64,000 nt of DNA from Aurantiochytrium sp. KH105. Taxonomy: Eukaryota; Sar; Bigyra; Thraustochytrida; Thraustochytriidae. Location: positions 132,275 through 196,274 of the forward strand of contig BGKB01000082.1 in the NCBI GenBank assembly GCA_003116975.1. Direction: 5' to 3'. This document shows, piece by piece, positions 48,901 through 56,227 of this stretch (its first letter is position 1; the number at the start of each line of letters is the position of its first letter). The position numbers and the translations under genes were made by a program. Under the pieces are notes generated by a model that worked only from the letters and a program-made list of their open reading frames with translations, did not search any database and was not told the DNA's origin.

Positions 48901-50525
48901 TCCAGATTTGCTCCGGCGATGGTGACTTCGCCTTTCGACAAAGCGCGGAGAGCTTTACAATTGCTAATTGACAAAGACCGTGAGCACTCGAGCGAGGAGG
49001 TCGCCACGGTCTTGAGCTTTGCGCAGCGCTCGAGCGTGAGCCCCGAAATGCTTACATTGTCGCCTAGAGACCGGAGCTCGTCGCATCCTCGAATGTAGAC
49101 GCTGTGCGATGCACTGATCAGATCCGGCGCGAGCTCTTCGATGTCATTCAAGCTTGACAAATGCAGATCTGAGGTCACGCAGGTACTCTCGAGCCAGTCA
49201 GCTGCGCCTTTGACGCCTTCGAGATTGAGATTCTTGACTATCCACGCCACCTCGGCGGGGTTCACATTCGGCATGGAAGCGTCGCGGATCTTAACGGAGC
49301 ACTTTGTACGGATACGCTCGGGCAGACCCGGAATGTCGCTCAGCTCCCCGTTCATGTTGAGCCAAAAGTCTTTTTTGAGCCGGAGACCGCGAACTTGTGG
49401 CGGCCCCTCGCGAGCCTCGAGTTCGGCGATACGATCTTGGCGGGCCTTGAGAAGACGTGCGCGACGGCGGGCATTTCGGCGCTCCACGCGCTCGCGCTCC
49501 AAGCGAGCACGAACGCGTTCTGGAGCGCGTGTGTCCTCGAAGGCGGAAATGATAGCGTGGCGAGCAACAAAAGTAGTCACACCGGCAGCGCGGAGGGGCA
49601 CATGCGTCAAGGTGCCGCACCGCGAGAGTGTTGTCCACCCATTTTCTTCGAAAAGCGGAAACATATCTTCCATACCAATACCGCGCAAGAGTTGGCGAAT
49701 CATAAACGGCTCGTTTGACTCAGGATCGGTACTCAGCTCGCCAGACTCGTCGTCACTGATGTCTTCGGGATCAAAGTTCTGACCGGGATCACTGTGAACG
49801 GCACTGGAGGCATCGAGATTTTCAAATGCGGCGATGATGCGTTCGCGCATGGAGAACAGCGGAACGCCTGCAGCGCGCAGATCAGAGTGAGACACATTGC
49901 GAAGTCGATCGAGCGTCACAAGATTCTCGCGCTCAAAGGATGGGATAAAGTCTTCATGTCCAATGTTACGAAGGACGTTCGCGATGGTCACCATCTCATC
50001 GTTTCTGTCGAGGTCGTCGACGTCCGAGTCGTAGTCAGACCCGTAGTCGAGGGCTGGCTCTGCAGCGTAGAGAGCTTTCTTGACTTGATCTATGCCATCG
50101 ACGTTTGCGCTTTCAACTCTGTCGGCCCAGTCTTCGATGTAAGCTCGTGTCGCTGCATCGCAGCGAGAGCGGTCTTTCTTCTTGGACCTTTTCCGCCTCG
50201 GCCGTCTGCCCCTTGATCGTGGCGCGCTGCCCGAGGATCCTGACGTGTCGCTGTCGGAGAACAAGGGCGAGGACTCTTGCGAGGAGCTGCTGTCACTGGT
50301 TGCGCTGTCCCGCTCGCGCCTGAGCAGGCGATTCGCGGCTTCTTCGTCGTCTTCGTCGTCCGAGCGGTCCGAGTCGCGGCGCACCACGACGTCTTCGCCG
50401 TCTTCGGGGCCCAGGCCTGCCTCCGCGAGGCTTGCCGCCAGGGCTGCTGCGAAGGCGTCTTCGTCGCTCTGGCCATCCTGCTGCTCGCGCAGCGCCCGCA
50501 AGAGGTAGCTCTCGTTCTCGCTCAT
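39933..50525 (-). CDS. Giant intronless protein: SAM-like repeats, leucine-rich blocks and a NEL-type E3 ubiquitin ligase domain
   Basis: 3530 residues. Acidic, Ser-rich N-terminus with a basic patch (RRPRRKRSKKKDR). About 14 degenerate SAM-like helical units of roughly 55 residues begin near 175, 275, 697, 782, 865, 1015, 1088, 1195, 1332, 1428, 1603, 1675, 1775 and 1855; the pattern is LRxIG-x-ED-x10-F, then LTHxxLRAxGV and RxRIIxAF. Leucine-rich blocks lie at about 395-655, 2005-2660 and 2775-2842, with units such as SLHLVDCVKLKEIPRGLKVP, the short style of bacterial effectors. A coiled coil follows (2842-2910), then Ser-rich linkers. Residues about 3245-3450 match the NEL ligase domain: VVRFLSKLRTASEFR, then DTCEDKP with Cys3317 and Asp3319 as the catalytic CxD, TDDVCVFLRYEIDLRVPLNL, and FEAWLAQWGEWERQL. 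The last 80 residues contain ADPVELDGTVYSLEELM, weakly U-box-like. It probably ubiquitinates targets captured by the repeats. Targets and regulation are unknown. Confidence 0.9.
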   Translation of the reverse strand: MSENESYLLRALREQQDGQSDEDAFAAALAASLAEAGLGPEDGEDVVVRRDSDRSDDEDDEEAANRLLRRERDSATSDSSSSQESSPLFSDSDTSGSSGSAPRSRGRRPRRKRSKKKDRSRCDAATRAYIEDWADRVESANVDGIDQVKKALYAAEPALDYGSDYDSDVDDLDRNDEMVTIANVLRNIGHEDFIPSFERENLVTLDRLRNVSHSDLRAAGVPLFSMRERIIAAFENLDASSAVHSDPGQNFDPEDISDDESGELSTDPESNEPFMIRQLLRGIGMEDMFPLFEENGWTTLSRCGTLTHVPLRAAGVTTFVARHAIISAFEDTRAPERVRARLERERVERRNARRRARLLKARQDRIAELEAREGPPQVRGLRLKKDFWLNMNGELSDIPGLPERIRTKCSVKIRDASMPNVNPAEVAWIVKNLNLEGVKGAADWLESTCVTSDLHLSSLNDIEELAPDLISASHSVYIRGCDELRSLGDNVSISGLTLERCAKLKTVATSSLECSRSLSISNCKALRALSKGEVTIAGANLDDCPALKSLSSSAGSLHLTGPLSVRSCRQFACITEGHLHLQPQANVDLAVHIFSCPSLEFLAGHLETANPNRVDVEIRNSPLSGGLSQSGTAELGRIELVECVPSGWNVFDDALDQSSLSSVSEYSVHESDTPTESEDEEDEKDRKKVLALSYTSNATTVRKILSSIEMEDTLWPAFKSQGLTSVSVCKSLLSHFFLHNSLRVRLFLDRERVLEAFANADAEPDEPEEEDKDAGEEVIEAGLVGILRAVNREDLLPSFTAANRLTYSTCRTMTHGQLREWGVHRFIDRDRLLTMLNSREAWSHPDRRQPVPAPARESTGRPVCTLRQALQHLSLDESILRHLESRGFDSFEACQDITHQQLREAGIFLFSTRLRVCAVMRDRNFWEGEGHRATSSDDDSEDSSTRRSETRRTQCSSGSRVRRSRYSGRGSSSGEEDSSEEDSSEEEDYSDVDKESSGDETDPNAANDKKARRIFRKRLRRALRRENLMEWYEKLKRGGYDNVDTCLEVNNKQMKALGMRFKKTRKPIIAALRRIAREVEAGPARTPSSALKQALNEIDEPNLADRLASRNIYTAAQAAWSMSHQSLRELGYVRFEKRQRIIAAVHAAAALELQAQAESQGSQEAIDDAQELVDEAERQNQEAQDESVRAKLASPVYQVLASIDQGPLYEEMTQARLCATVKLKNLDHDSLRRCKVASYAARAEIIEAFRAADLPADFAEEGSEPLVKEKKKKKKKEKKKGKRESERSSRASSSRRGSQASERRTSRLPSEDNASDASSQVLCERAEGDERDFIFAKLASAGFAHVAPALFEQGYHTVAQLHAISADALAEIFGAQNDSLLACLHQMPMMGAQRARASSSDSGSTASFIGALQKEIVLNMWDGPLAVREFLKSVDAEQYHDVIVRCGVRSIERLKSTNITQLREFGISTEDSLRILKALPHTRLTMGSDMVIMNGYDSGGSSSCASSWSDEDTAQEAAKIAEKEISQVDDEEDTSLSNAEDDSPPMPRETSRSRSSRRRSTASSATRRRSQTSAASNRRRASQLSSASAMRRRSQPRYGSASHVKHILETAGWGECAPALLGKVQGRKPNALRAASQLSHADLWELGVTSFRERTEIMLAIRNAVARTERDPPLLRILARLGMARYWETMKDEGTSSIDDCKAKLLAIMAESGSPLWGMDRMTTVRLTRRLLSAEAASAGFGDDNIDENLSDAEFGNPDRYPGAWRRRPLNDQEKAILRALRFEGLASYFDMFYDQGVRTIRAARALTVEGLANGYDLILERHRQAVVSAFDKLELPEGEVDLRVPPRDSPEGRREIEVLRCFMAPLIEEDESYENLLDRLIESDTLRTLETCRAMTSDQAREIQIWSYWAFDRIRTAATAFDARDYVSEDSSGSETEGRAERRENRAKRRQERSERREAREKQAYRENRRRKRAKWIKYLGRLEQRTKRRLKLQKEQEKVRAGPALHDLDGLTVRNLNLTSCHSLASMAGVTVSSRLSVSSCRGFSSLDGIQLDPKALALNSADNDNDTSDESSSVSVYINGCRNVNELWTSSPEVAMHGRLQISGCQFLTKVAAGGLTIDGALVVDHCTQLESLATHLFVEKGRLELESLASLKELATESASVGPKVEVTLMLCNILEAVTFEGSRTLGKLVVRDCQRMQQIGPPFRVNGTVNLSNLPMLEVCSVVGAKSSMRLQELSNLTTLDVPDEDLDSLRALEITQCNVLFQDSSVLSPLLVKLTNLCSLNLSDSLELKTIPDVLPPNLEELRLSGCRNLLFLPDQALANSKGQLKLDISNCHSLTSIPSNAHLANLEARNCKALRIVPRGLRVGRVRGRWKNGFIVVDSKARGDVDLTGCTALEFFGMTEVLGDLTLSGSNIVELPPIRVLGNLVATGMPELVKVRPGTIVGQVKSEANAEVSGGKANFRRCPRLREVYLERVYGDLHLSHCTSLEKLGAQRLEIGIPDPGLVHHRESGRIPKGCLHMQHCTSLREMPQELVCYEAIDMHYCMALKSLAKTRITVGYPALTKISNADGEGFFNLLGCSSLSEMPRKLTVYGSLILAMADDFETLPPFEVYGSAIVYQCLKMRKISPDFHVRGSLTIFECPELETLPTNWSLSAPPVLSNANATPVRKMSRMGTMASKVMRPMFTRSRSSVESRIVTEYSLAEPAEGGAGRSHRRHHGNRSRSDSNDSSDSSDSSSSSSSSSSESDMEEPEEEPLRTFDDLPTSSEASSEERTGVSLHLVDCVKLKEIPRGLKVPGTLSVVGCGEIRSLPDDVQVGHDLMINGSVMIESLPQSLLNFMADAVDKAKEARALWEEANEARQQAQAKRDEAATAAAQGRLEIQEIKRKARVAAQEEARKDLEPIIEETKDPAAAATTDDDDVDLGSDADDEGDGEADFETTPSVHSGRLSRSARRSLTSRPSRSASQVSQTAGATRRRGSGSSLSSRLARSALGSVGRRLRGGSSSSSSLAPSRRPSAASATSNVSAASFASSQVDLTPEQEAMIAEILQKVASAEIAESDAIAEIEQIKMPEKPVRFTHAVHVANTGVTDDSETVALWRQSGREGVDFYFNSTEDHGLREEAMEYIVTRDDRESRNDYGEDSDEDDSDDDYDSDDSIGDLDDAVRFWSTVAGWVTKDGRPLSEEAIKIIADREAAQEAAQESAEDPESEQPAGADTGESAARQSSSSRGSQPNVGKSSKPPPILDIKPCVEAAYVRSVVRFLSKLRTASEFRQRNMRRGLAERVMEIIQLLVNDPGTREELVICMTSSIDTCEDKPIWALNQMHVVCEIARARGDRTKLRELGRRLMRLGYVHEAAARSIAKRGGYSSTDDVCVFLRYEIDLRVPLNLPVSSRVMRYGSYIDIPTSEIFNVCRTIRAISEEDFEAWLAQWGEWERQLRLEFARDVVWKDLPTKNRRVSLGRTDLAGDELADPVELDGTVYSLEELMQFWVPSGTDYWRKVRTLEDMKTHLFRCIPLADQQPPEQL
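40175..40795 (-). other. NEL-type E3 ligase domain within the giant gene
   Basis: Encodes residues about 3245-3450. Order of conserved elements as in IpaH and SspH: FLSKLRTASEFR, EELVICMTSSIDTCEDKP (catalytic Cys codon at 40575-40577), ALNQMHVVCEIARARGD, then LRELGRRLMRLGYVHEAA, DDVCVFLRYEIDLRVPLNLP, and a C-terminal helix pair ending near WLAQWGEWERQL. In bacteria this fold forms a thioester with ubiquitin through that Cys. Confidence 0.82.
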
Positions 50526-50544
50526 CCTGTGCGCGCACGCGTCT

Positions 50545-50575
<31 letters not shown>

Positions 50576-50744
50576 ACTGCGGCGGCGACGACGACGAGAC
50601 GCTGCCAGTCGCCTCACCTCGCCCCGCCTCGCGTCGTCTCGACCGCGAGCAGCAGCAGCAGCAGCAGCTTGCGCTGCACGTGCAGCACGTGTTCTCCAGC
50701 CGCTCCTCCTCTCTCTTCTGCACCGCCGGCGAGACGCGGACGCG

Positions 50745-50790
50745 GGGGGAAGGGGAAGGGAGGGGAGGGGAGGGGAGGGTGGAGGGGAAA
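50745..50790. repeat. (GGGGA)n pentanucleotide array
   Basis: About eight GGGGA/GGGAA units in the leader region of the giant gene, with CCCCT in that gene's coding sense. Confidence 0.85.
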
Positions 50791-50984
50791 GAGGCGCGCG
50801 AGGGCGCCTTCGCGACGCGCGTGGGTGGCCTCGCGCGTGCACCTGCTGTCTGCTGGGGTCGGTCGACGGCCGACGGATGGGTGGTGAAGGATCCAAGTTG
50901 GTCTTCGTCTCGTTGAGTGATGCTCTCCGATTTTTCAAAACCTCGCTCGCTCGCGCAGCCGCAGCAGGGCCAGGCCAGGCCAGG

Positions 50985-51017
50985 CGGCGCGGCGCGGCGC
51001 GGCGCGGCGCGGCGCGG
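50985..51017. repeat. (GGCGC)n pentanucleotide array
   Basis: Six perfect GGCGC units, preceded by three GGCCA units at about 50968-50982. Confidence 0.9.
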
Positions 51018-51969
51018 CTGCCGCTCCGCGCTCGCGCTCCGGCCCGCGCGCGCAGGCGCGCTGCAGGCACGCAGGGAGGCAGCGAGGGAGGCCGGCAGAG
51101 GCAGGCACGCGTCTGCTGCTGCTCTGCTCTTTCCTATTCGGGTTCTGCACGCGCCGCGGCAACGCAGAGAGGGGCAGAGGGGGAGGAGCAGAATGTATGC
51201 GCTCGCGGTAGCCGCGCGCTAGGGGGTGCTAGCCGCCGGGGTGTGCGCACGTCCCGACTCGAATCGAAGCGCGAGGCCGCGACGGCGACGATAGCGACGG
51301 CGACGGCGATGGCGATGACGGCGAGCGGAGGCGAGCGGAGGCGAGAGCCCGCGAGAAAGGGGGGGGGAGGGAGGGAGGCGGGCCGGCGTCTCCGTCGCCG
51401 CGCGCGGAGGAGCGGCGAGGGAGAACGGCGGGAAACGAGCCAGCGTGAACACGCAGTGGGCTCACGCTTGTGCGGCTCCAAGTGGCCGGCCAGCACGGAA
51501 GGCAAAGTGTGGTTTTATGGCCAGGCTTTTTATTACAGTATAGGCCTAGTACAAAAGGATGAATGAAGACCTGGTCGTGAGGAGGTCGTGAAAGAGATGA
51601 TGATGTGCTTGAGATGAAAGGACTTGGGAGGAAAGATCTTGAAGGGGACACGCGAGGAGGCGCGCTTGTTCGTATTTACATTCGCGAAGAAGCACCATCT
51701 TTGCCAGGGTTTCGACTTGCCTGCCAGTCTCTGCCTCTGCCTGCCAGCCTATCATGGGCATGTTTCAAAATGACGGTCATCGTCACGAACCACGATGGGA
51801 CGGCCGGGCGCTTCCAATGGCACTGGAACCATTCTGTCACGGGTGCGATGGGCATTGAGAATAGGTCCACGGCGTCTTTGCATCTGAGCCCCTGCCAGCC
51901 AGACATTCTCAGTCGTCCGGGTTAGTTACTTACTACTAGGCCTACTACCCATCATCAACTTCAAGCTGG

Positions 51970-53244
51970 ATGCTCTTGATGATGACCGGTCACGAAGAAG
52001 AACAAGAAGAAGCTTGCCGAAAACAAACGGAAAAGATCAAAACACGATCATCGCCAGCGCCGAGGATGGGCGCGGCGACATGGATCGAGGCGGCAGCGCA
52101 GAGCCGCCCGTGCCTGGTGGGCGCGGGCTTTATTCTGTGCGTCGTGCTCATCTGGGTGCATAAAGCCTTCGAGCGTTGGCTCTTTGGCCATGGCGTCCTC
52201 GAGGGGCAGAGGCGCAGCCCACCGCTCGGACAGTTCGTGAACACAGCTCGCGGCCGCGTGCACTATCTTTTTCTCGACAAGCACAGCGATTGCCGCGACG
52301 ACCTTGTACGCACGGGTCCTATCGCCGCAGCAGAAACAAGTCGGACACCAACGCAGGCGCCAAACGCCGCTGGGACCACCTATGGAGCCTTCGATGCTCC
52401 TTTGCTTGATGCGGAAGCAGCGACGACGCCGATGCAGCAGACACGACATGGCGAAAGGCTCGAGTACGGTGGCGTCCATGGCGAGCTCGTGGTGATTCTG
52501 CATGGCTTTGCTGGGTCGAGCGACCCTTTTATAAACGACGAACGATCCGGCTATGCCAGCTTTCTCAATGCCAACGGGTATGCCGTGCTAGCCCCAGACC
52601 TTTATGGCCACGGCCACTCGGATGGCCCAGACACAACATATAGCAGCGAGCTTTTTGCGGAGCAGCTCGCAGAACTCTGCCTCGTCTTTGGGATCTCCAA
52701 GCCGTTTGATCTTTTTGGATTCTCCATGGGCGGCTCTGTTGCGCTTATTTTTGCACATCGCTATCCACACCTTGTACGTCGCCTTGTGCTCCAGGCCCCG
52801 CACATTGTGGAGTCGCCGCTACGGCCGAGTTTACAGGTCGCATTACGCATTCCCTTCTTCCGTGAACTTGTAGCATACATAATCATCTCCTTTATTGGGG
52901 AGAATCGCGGAAATCCAGCGGCCGTGCGCGCAAGTTATCGACTTCTTTTGACTAACCTCCACGGCGGCGGCCGCTGGACGAGTCCGGGTCGCGGCGGGTC
53001 TACCAAAGAAATGCTTCGCGCGGTTGAAAAAGAAGACCGAATCCAAGTCTTTATGCTTTGGGGTGAAAAGGACTCGACAGTCGGTATAACGCAGTCCCGC
53101 AAGGCGCTTCGTCTCGCGCCTCGAAGTCAGCTGGTCACGCATCGCCATGCGGATCACATGACTTTTGCAGACGGTGATCCCGAGGTCCGTGCCTTCTTCC
53201 GCACCCAACTCCTTTCGTTTTTGCGAGCTCCCGACCGCACTTGA
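51970..53244 (+). CDS. Membrane-anchored alpha/beta hydrolase
   Basis: 424 residues. A polar N-terminus precedes one membrane helix at about 49-66 (LVGAGFILCVVLIWVHKAF). The catalytic domain starts near 165: oxyanion region VILHGFAGSSD, nucleophile elbow GFSMGGS with Ser252, acid Asp368 in WGEKDSTVG and His396 in HADHMTF, a complete Ser-Asp-His triad in the right order. The layout resembles monoacylglycerol lipase and ABHD6-type serine hydrolases, which cleave acyl esters at membranes, but the substrate cannot be fixed. About 95 residues between anchor and core are low complexity (TSRTPTQAPNAAG). The ATG at 51970 is the first in frame; Met4 or Met5 would also work. Confidence 0.88.
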   Translation: MLLMMTGHEEEQEEACRKQTEKIKTRSSPAPRMGAATWIEAAAQSRPCLVGAGFILCVVLIWVHKAFERWLFGHGVLEGQRRSPPLGQFVNTARGRVHYLFLDKHSDCRDDLVRTGPIAAAETSRTPTQAPNAAGTTYGAFDAPLLDAEAATTPMQQTRHGERLEYGGVHGELVVILHGFAGSSDPFINDERSGYASFLNANGYAVLAPDLYGHGHSDGPDTTYSSELFAEQLAELCLVFGISKPFDLFGFSMGGSVALIFAHRYPHLVRRLVLQAPHIVESPLRPSLQVALRIPFFRELVAYIIISFIGENRGNPAAVRASYRLLLTNLHGGGRWTSPGRGGSTKEMLRAVEKEDRIQVFMLWGEKDSTVGITQSRKALRLAPRSQLVTHRHADHMTFADGDPEVRAFFRTQLLSFLRAPDRT

Positions 53245-53560
53245 TTGATAAATGTCCACCTAACTTTATAGAGCAAATCGACGTCTTCGTGGCGGACCGT
53301 TTTCACCGCAATCACTCTGCGCGAGGTCCTGCCCAGCGCTGGCAGTCTGCCGCCTAACCTGGGGCTCGCATCTGCAAACCCTCAAGTGTGTGTGTGTGTG
53401 CGGCGCATGCAATGCACACGTCACAACACACACACACACATCCTTGCTCACTGTCAGCTGCAGATGGACTTTCTTTCTCCCTCTGTCTCTCTCTCTCTGG
53501 GCACGTGCATGCCACAAAGCGCACGGCAAAGCAAAAGCGAAATCCAGCGCGAGCGGCACC
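53245..53560. promoter_or_regulatory. Leader region of the TIR-like gene with dinucleotide inverted repeat
   Basis: Includes (GT)8 and (AC)8 runs, listed separately, and a CT-rich tract at 53471-53498 shortly before the ATG at 53561. Confidence 0.45.
53385..53442. repeat. Inverted (GT)n ... (AC)n pair
   Basis: A run of GTGTGTGTGTGTGTG at 53386-53400 is followed after about 25 bases by ACACACACACACACA up to 53441. The spacer carries further complementary pieces (GTGTGC and GCACAC). Transcribed, this would fold into a long hairpin some 120 bases before the start codon. Confidence 0.85.
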
Positions 53561-56227
53561 ATGAGCGAGCGGCAGGTGACGGTGGCGTGGGAGGATGACT
53601 TTGCGGACGCCGTGGGCAGCGCAGCTCAGCTGACGCCCCAACAGCGCCGAGATGCAGGCGCGCAAGAGGCCGTACGACGTGAACTCGAGGCGCGCATCAG
53701 TGACGAGGAATCAGGCGACGAAAGCAAGCGGGACGCGAAGTTGATGAGTACGGCCAGCATCGTCGGCACACTCGCGTTCTGGTCACCCGAGGAACGCGAC
53801 GAGCTCCTCGATATCGCTAGAGAAGCTGCACAGGTTGCTTGGACACATAAATATCAGGTGCAGTACCTTGCTGACGCTGCAGTCCGCTGGCCCGAAGTCC
53901 TCGACGAGTCCTGGATTGACGAGGTGAGCTCGCATGTCGACGAGATTGTCGCCCGGAGCGCTTCTGCATCGGGCTCCGAATTAGCACGTTTTGCCCAGAC
54001 GCTCTCGTTTCTATGTGCCTGGTTCAAGACTGAGAACGTGATTTGCCCCGATCTTGATCTCGAGGGCCTTTTTCAGATCCATCATGGCGGTATTCAGTGC
54101 GGTGCCATCGACTTGTTCGAGTATCTGCCCTCTGCAGCACAGCAGCGCTACGCAAGTGCTCTCGCCAAGGTCTTTTTCGAAAAATTGCATTGCTTTCCCA
54201 AAGCATGGTTTCTCTTGACGGTCACGCTTGATGTCGAGACAGCTGCAAGCGTGTGCACTCCCGACCAAGCCATCCGGCGCGCATGCGAGGTTCTCACTGC
54301 TGAAGATGACCCCGAGATCGAGGGATACTACGACCGTCGCCATAGTCGGGACGAGGGCGTCAAATCCATCTTTGACGCCTACAGCTCGCTCGATCCGGAA
54401 ATCTATGTCGGTCTTCCCAAGCTCGTCGACGCTGTCTTAAAATGGTTCAAAACTCGCAACCCCACAAACGAGCTCAGCTATTCAGATCGAGCGTTCTACA
54501 ACGCACTGGCTTGGGCCATCGGTGGGAGTCGCGACAAAGACAAAGCTTTCAAGCAACCCTGGACGGATTTCCTCGTGCAACAGCTCGGCAACGAGAATCA
54601 CCAACTAGCCTTTATTCGTTACGCGACCGAAGCGCTCGCTTCGGGGTGCGACCTTGAGGGCGGCGAGGTCAATCTGACAAAGGTCCGTGCCGCCGCCGTT
54701 GCCTGCTCTGATCCCGAGCGCGCCCGATACTTTGGCAGATTCCTTCCCCAGGCATTCACCAAGGACTCCAAGGCTTTTAGCAAGATGCTTGCGGAATCAT
54801 CGCCGCTCGCTACTCGCGTCTGCGTGCTGGAAGCTCTTCTCACGCTACCCCCGGCAGATTTTCTCCGGCTCATGCCGAAAATTCTCGCTCCATTCCCTGC
54901 GCCCTGGAAGGCTCTCTCGCAACGCGCAATTGCGCGGAAAATGAGCGACGGCGCCTTCGAGGAGATCTCATGGAAGGGCGTCTCCTTTCAATTGCTTTTG
55001 GAGCTCACCTACGACCCTGCGTATTACCATGGCATGACCACTGCAGATATGTTGGAGACCGTCGTCAAGCCGGTGAGTCTGGGCTACGGATCCGCTGCAG
55101 ACGCCCCCTTTGTGCGCCGACGCTGTCCCGTGGGCGGCTACGGTGTCAATCAAACGGACTTTGGGATGATCCGGCCGCTCAGTTCGGCCTACGCCACCGA
55201 GTTCGTCTCGCATTCCTGGAGATATACCTTTGCCATGGTGATGGACATGCTTCAGTTTGGGAGCAATGCAGACTTGGATGCTTATTATTGGTTCGATCTT
55301 CTTGTGGTTGACCAGCACGACGCACCATCGCGCCCGGCAACGTGGTGGGATACAACGTTTCGCAACGCTGTTGGCTCCTTTGGACACCTCTCGCTCGCGG
55401 TTGATTTCTGGAAGATGCCGACGACGCTCACGCGCATCTGGTGCATTTGGGAAATTTATTCGAGTCTCGACCTTGCAGGCGAAGTGGAGCTCTGTTTCCC
55501 TTGGCGCGAAGAGCGAGAGGGAGCTCGTGCAGCCGTTAGCGATGTTTCGCAGGTCGCGGCCTTGCTCGACGACATTGACGTTGCCTCCGCGGACGCCACC
55601 TATGCTGCAGACAAGACGCGCATCCTTGATGCCATTAACGCGTCAGAATCAGCATCGGTTGACATTGTCAACCAGCGCATTCGTGCTTTCTTTGCATCGT
55701 GCCTGCTTGGATACGCTGCCTACTACGGCCCCGCAGAGGTTGTGTATGAGGTACTACGATATGAACCTCGTCTTGACATGGGTCAAAAACTCTCCCTGGA
55801 TGGAATGACCCGTCCTATTCAGCTTCCCGCTCAGGCCGCACTTGAGTGGGCGTCCCCAGACCTCATTGACAGTCTTCTCGATGTGGACAAGGTCCCTCAC
55901 GCCTTGCGCGAGTATTTCATGGGTCGTGCGCTCTTTGCATATTTTCGCGCCGAGAATGAGAAAGAGCGTACTCGCTATCGTGACATTATTGAGCTCGTCG
56001 CGATGACAAAGGAGGTCTCTCTTTCACTGGACGAATTCTTGAGTGACAAAGGCTACCTCAACCCCACGGAGGAAATGCTGGAGCCCTTGCGCGCCATTGC
56101 CGCTGCTGTGCCTGTGCAGGAGGCCGCTTCCACAAAACTAACCAAGTCGAAAATGTCTTTGCGCCTGTCTCGACCGGCAGTCGGCGGCGTCAAGGCCAAG
56201 AACAAGGCAAATTGTCTTTTGCAATAA
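53561..56227 (+). CDS. Protein with helical N-terminal region, TIR-like domain and a CaaX-like end
   Basis: 888 residues from ATG 53561. Residues 1-530 are alpha-helical and resemble no family I know. Residues about 545-660 contain EFVSHSWRYTFAMVMDMLQ, YYWFDLLVVDQHD and a final TRIWCIWEIYSS. This SHSW, W-x-D-x3-x-NQH/DQH and LTR-WC-WE pattern marks a TIR-like fold widespread in algae, oomycetes and other protists, often fused to repeat domains; its function is not established. The next 180 residues are helical. The C-terminus is basic (KLTKSKMSLRLSRP, KAKNK) and ends CLLQ, fitting a CaaX prenylation box with an upstream polybasic stretch, so membrane attachment is likely. The frame extends upstream through dinucleotide repeats, which are not counted. 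Enzyme activity is unknown. Confidence 0.78.
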   Translation: MSERQVTVAWEDDFADAVGSAAQLTPQQRRDAGAQEAVRRELEARISDEESGDESKRDAKLMSTASIVGTLAFWSPEERDELLDIAREAAQVAWTHKYQVQYLADAAVRWPEVLDESWIDEVSSHVDEIVARSASASGSELARFAQTLSFLCAWFKTENVICPDLDLEGLFQIHHGGIQCGAIDLFEYLPSAAQQRYASALAKVFFEKLHCFPKAWFLLTVTLDVETAASVCTPDQAIRRACEVLTAEDDPEIEGYYDRRHSRDEGVKSIFDAYSSLDPEIYVGLPKLVDAVLKWFKTRNPTNELSYSDRAFYNALAWAIGGSRDKDKAFKQPWTDFLVQQLGNENHQLAFIRYATEALASGCDLEGGEVNLTKVRAAAVACSDPERARYFGRFLPQAFTKDSKAFSKMLAESSPLATRVCVLEALLTLPPADFLRLMPKILAPFPAPWKALSQRAIARKMSDGAFEEISWKGVSFQLLLELTYDPAYYHGMTTADMLETVVKPVSLGYGSAADAPFVRRRCPVGGYGVNQTDFGMIRPLSSAYATEFVSHSWRYTFAMVMDMLQFGSNADLDAYYWFDLLVVDQHDAPSRPATWWDTTFRNAVGSFGHLSLAVDFWKMPTTLTRIWCIWEIYSSLDLAGEVELCFPWREEREGARAAVSDVSQVAALLDDIDVASADATYAADKTRILDAINASESASVDIVNQRIRAFFASCLLGYAAYYGPAEVVYEVLRYEPRLDMGQKLSLDGMTRPIQLPAQAALEWASPDLIDSLLDVDKVPHALREYFMGRALFAYFRAENEKERTRYRDIIELVAMTKEVSLSLDEFLSDKGYLNPTEEMLEPLRAIAAAVPVQEAASTKLTKSKMSLRLSRPAVGGVKAKNKANCLLQ

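Larger units (their letters stand above)
50526..51969. promoter_or_regulatory. 1.4 kb divergent region with several short tandem arrays
   Basis: Lies between the giant gene and the hydrolase gene. Arrays: (TGCGTC)n at 50544-50575 directly before the giant gene's ATG, a CAG run near 50650, (GGGGA)n at 50745-50790 and (GGCGC)n at 50985-51017. The long frame over 50277-51566 on the plus strand is antisense to the giant gene and then runs through repeats, so it is not accepted. The 51600-51960 part is closer to average composition and may be the hydrolase leader. Confidence 0.5.

Noticed and set aside
50277-51566. 429-codon plus-strand frame
   Set aside because: Begins antisense to the giant gene and continues through (GGGGA)n and (GGCGC)n arrays, giving Arg/Ala low complexity without homology.
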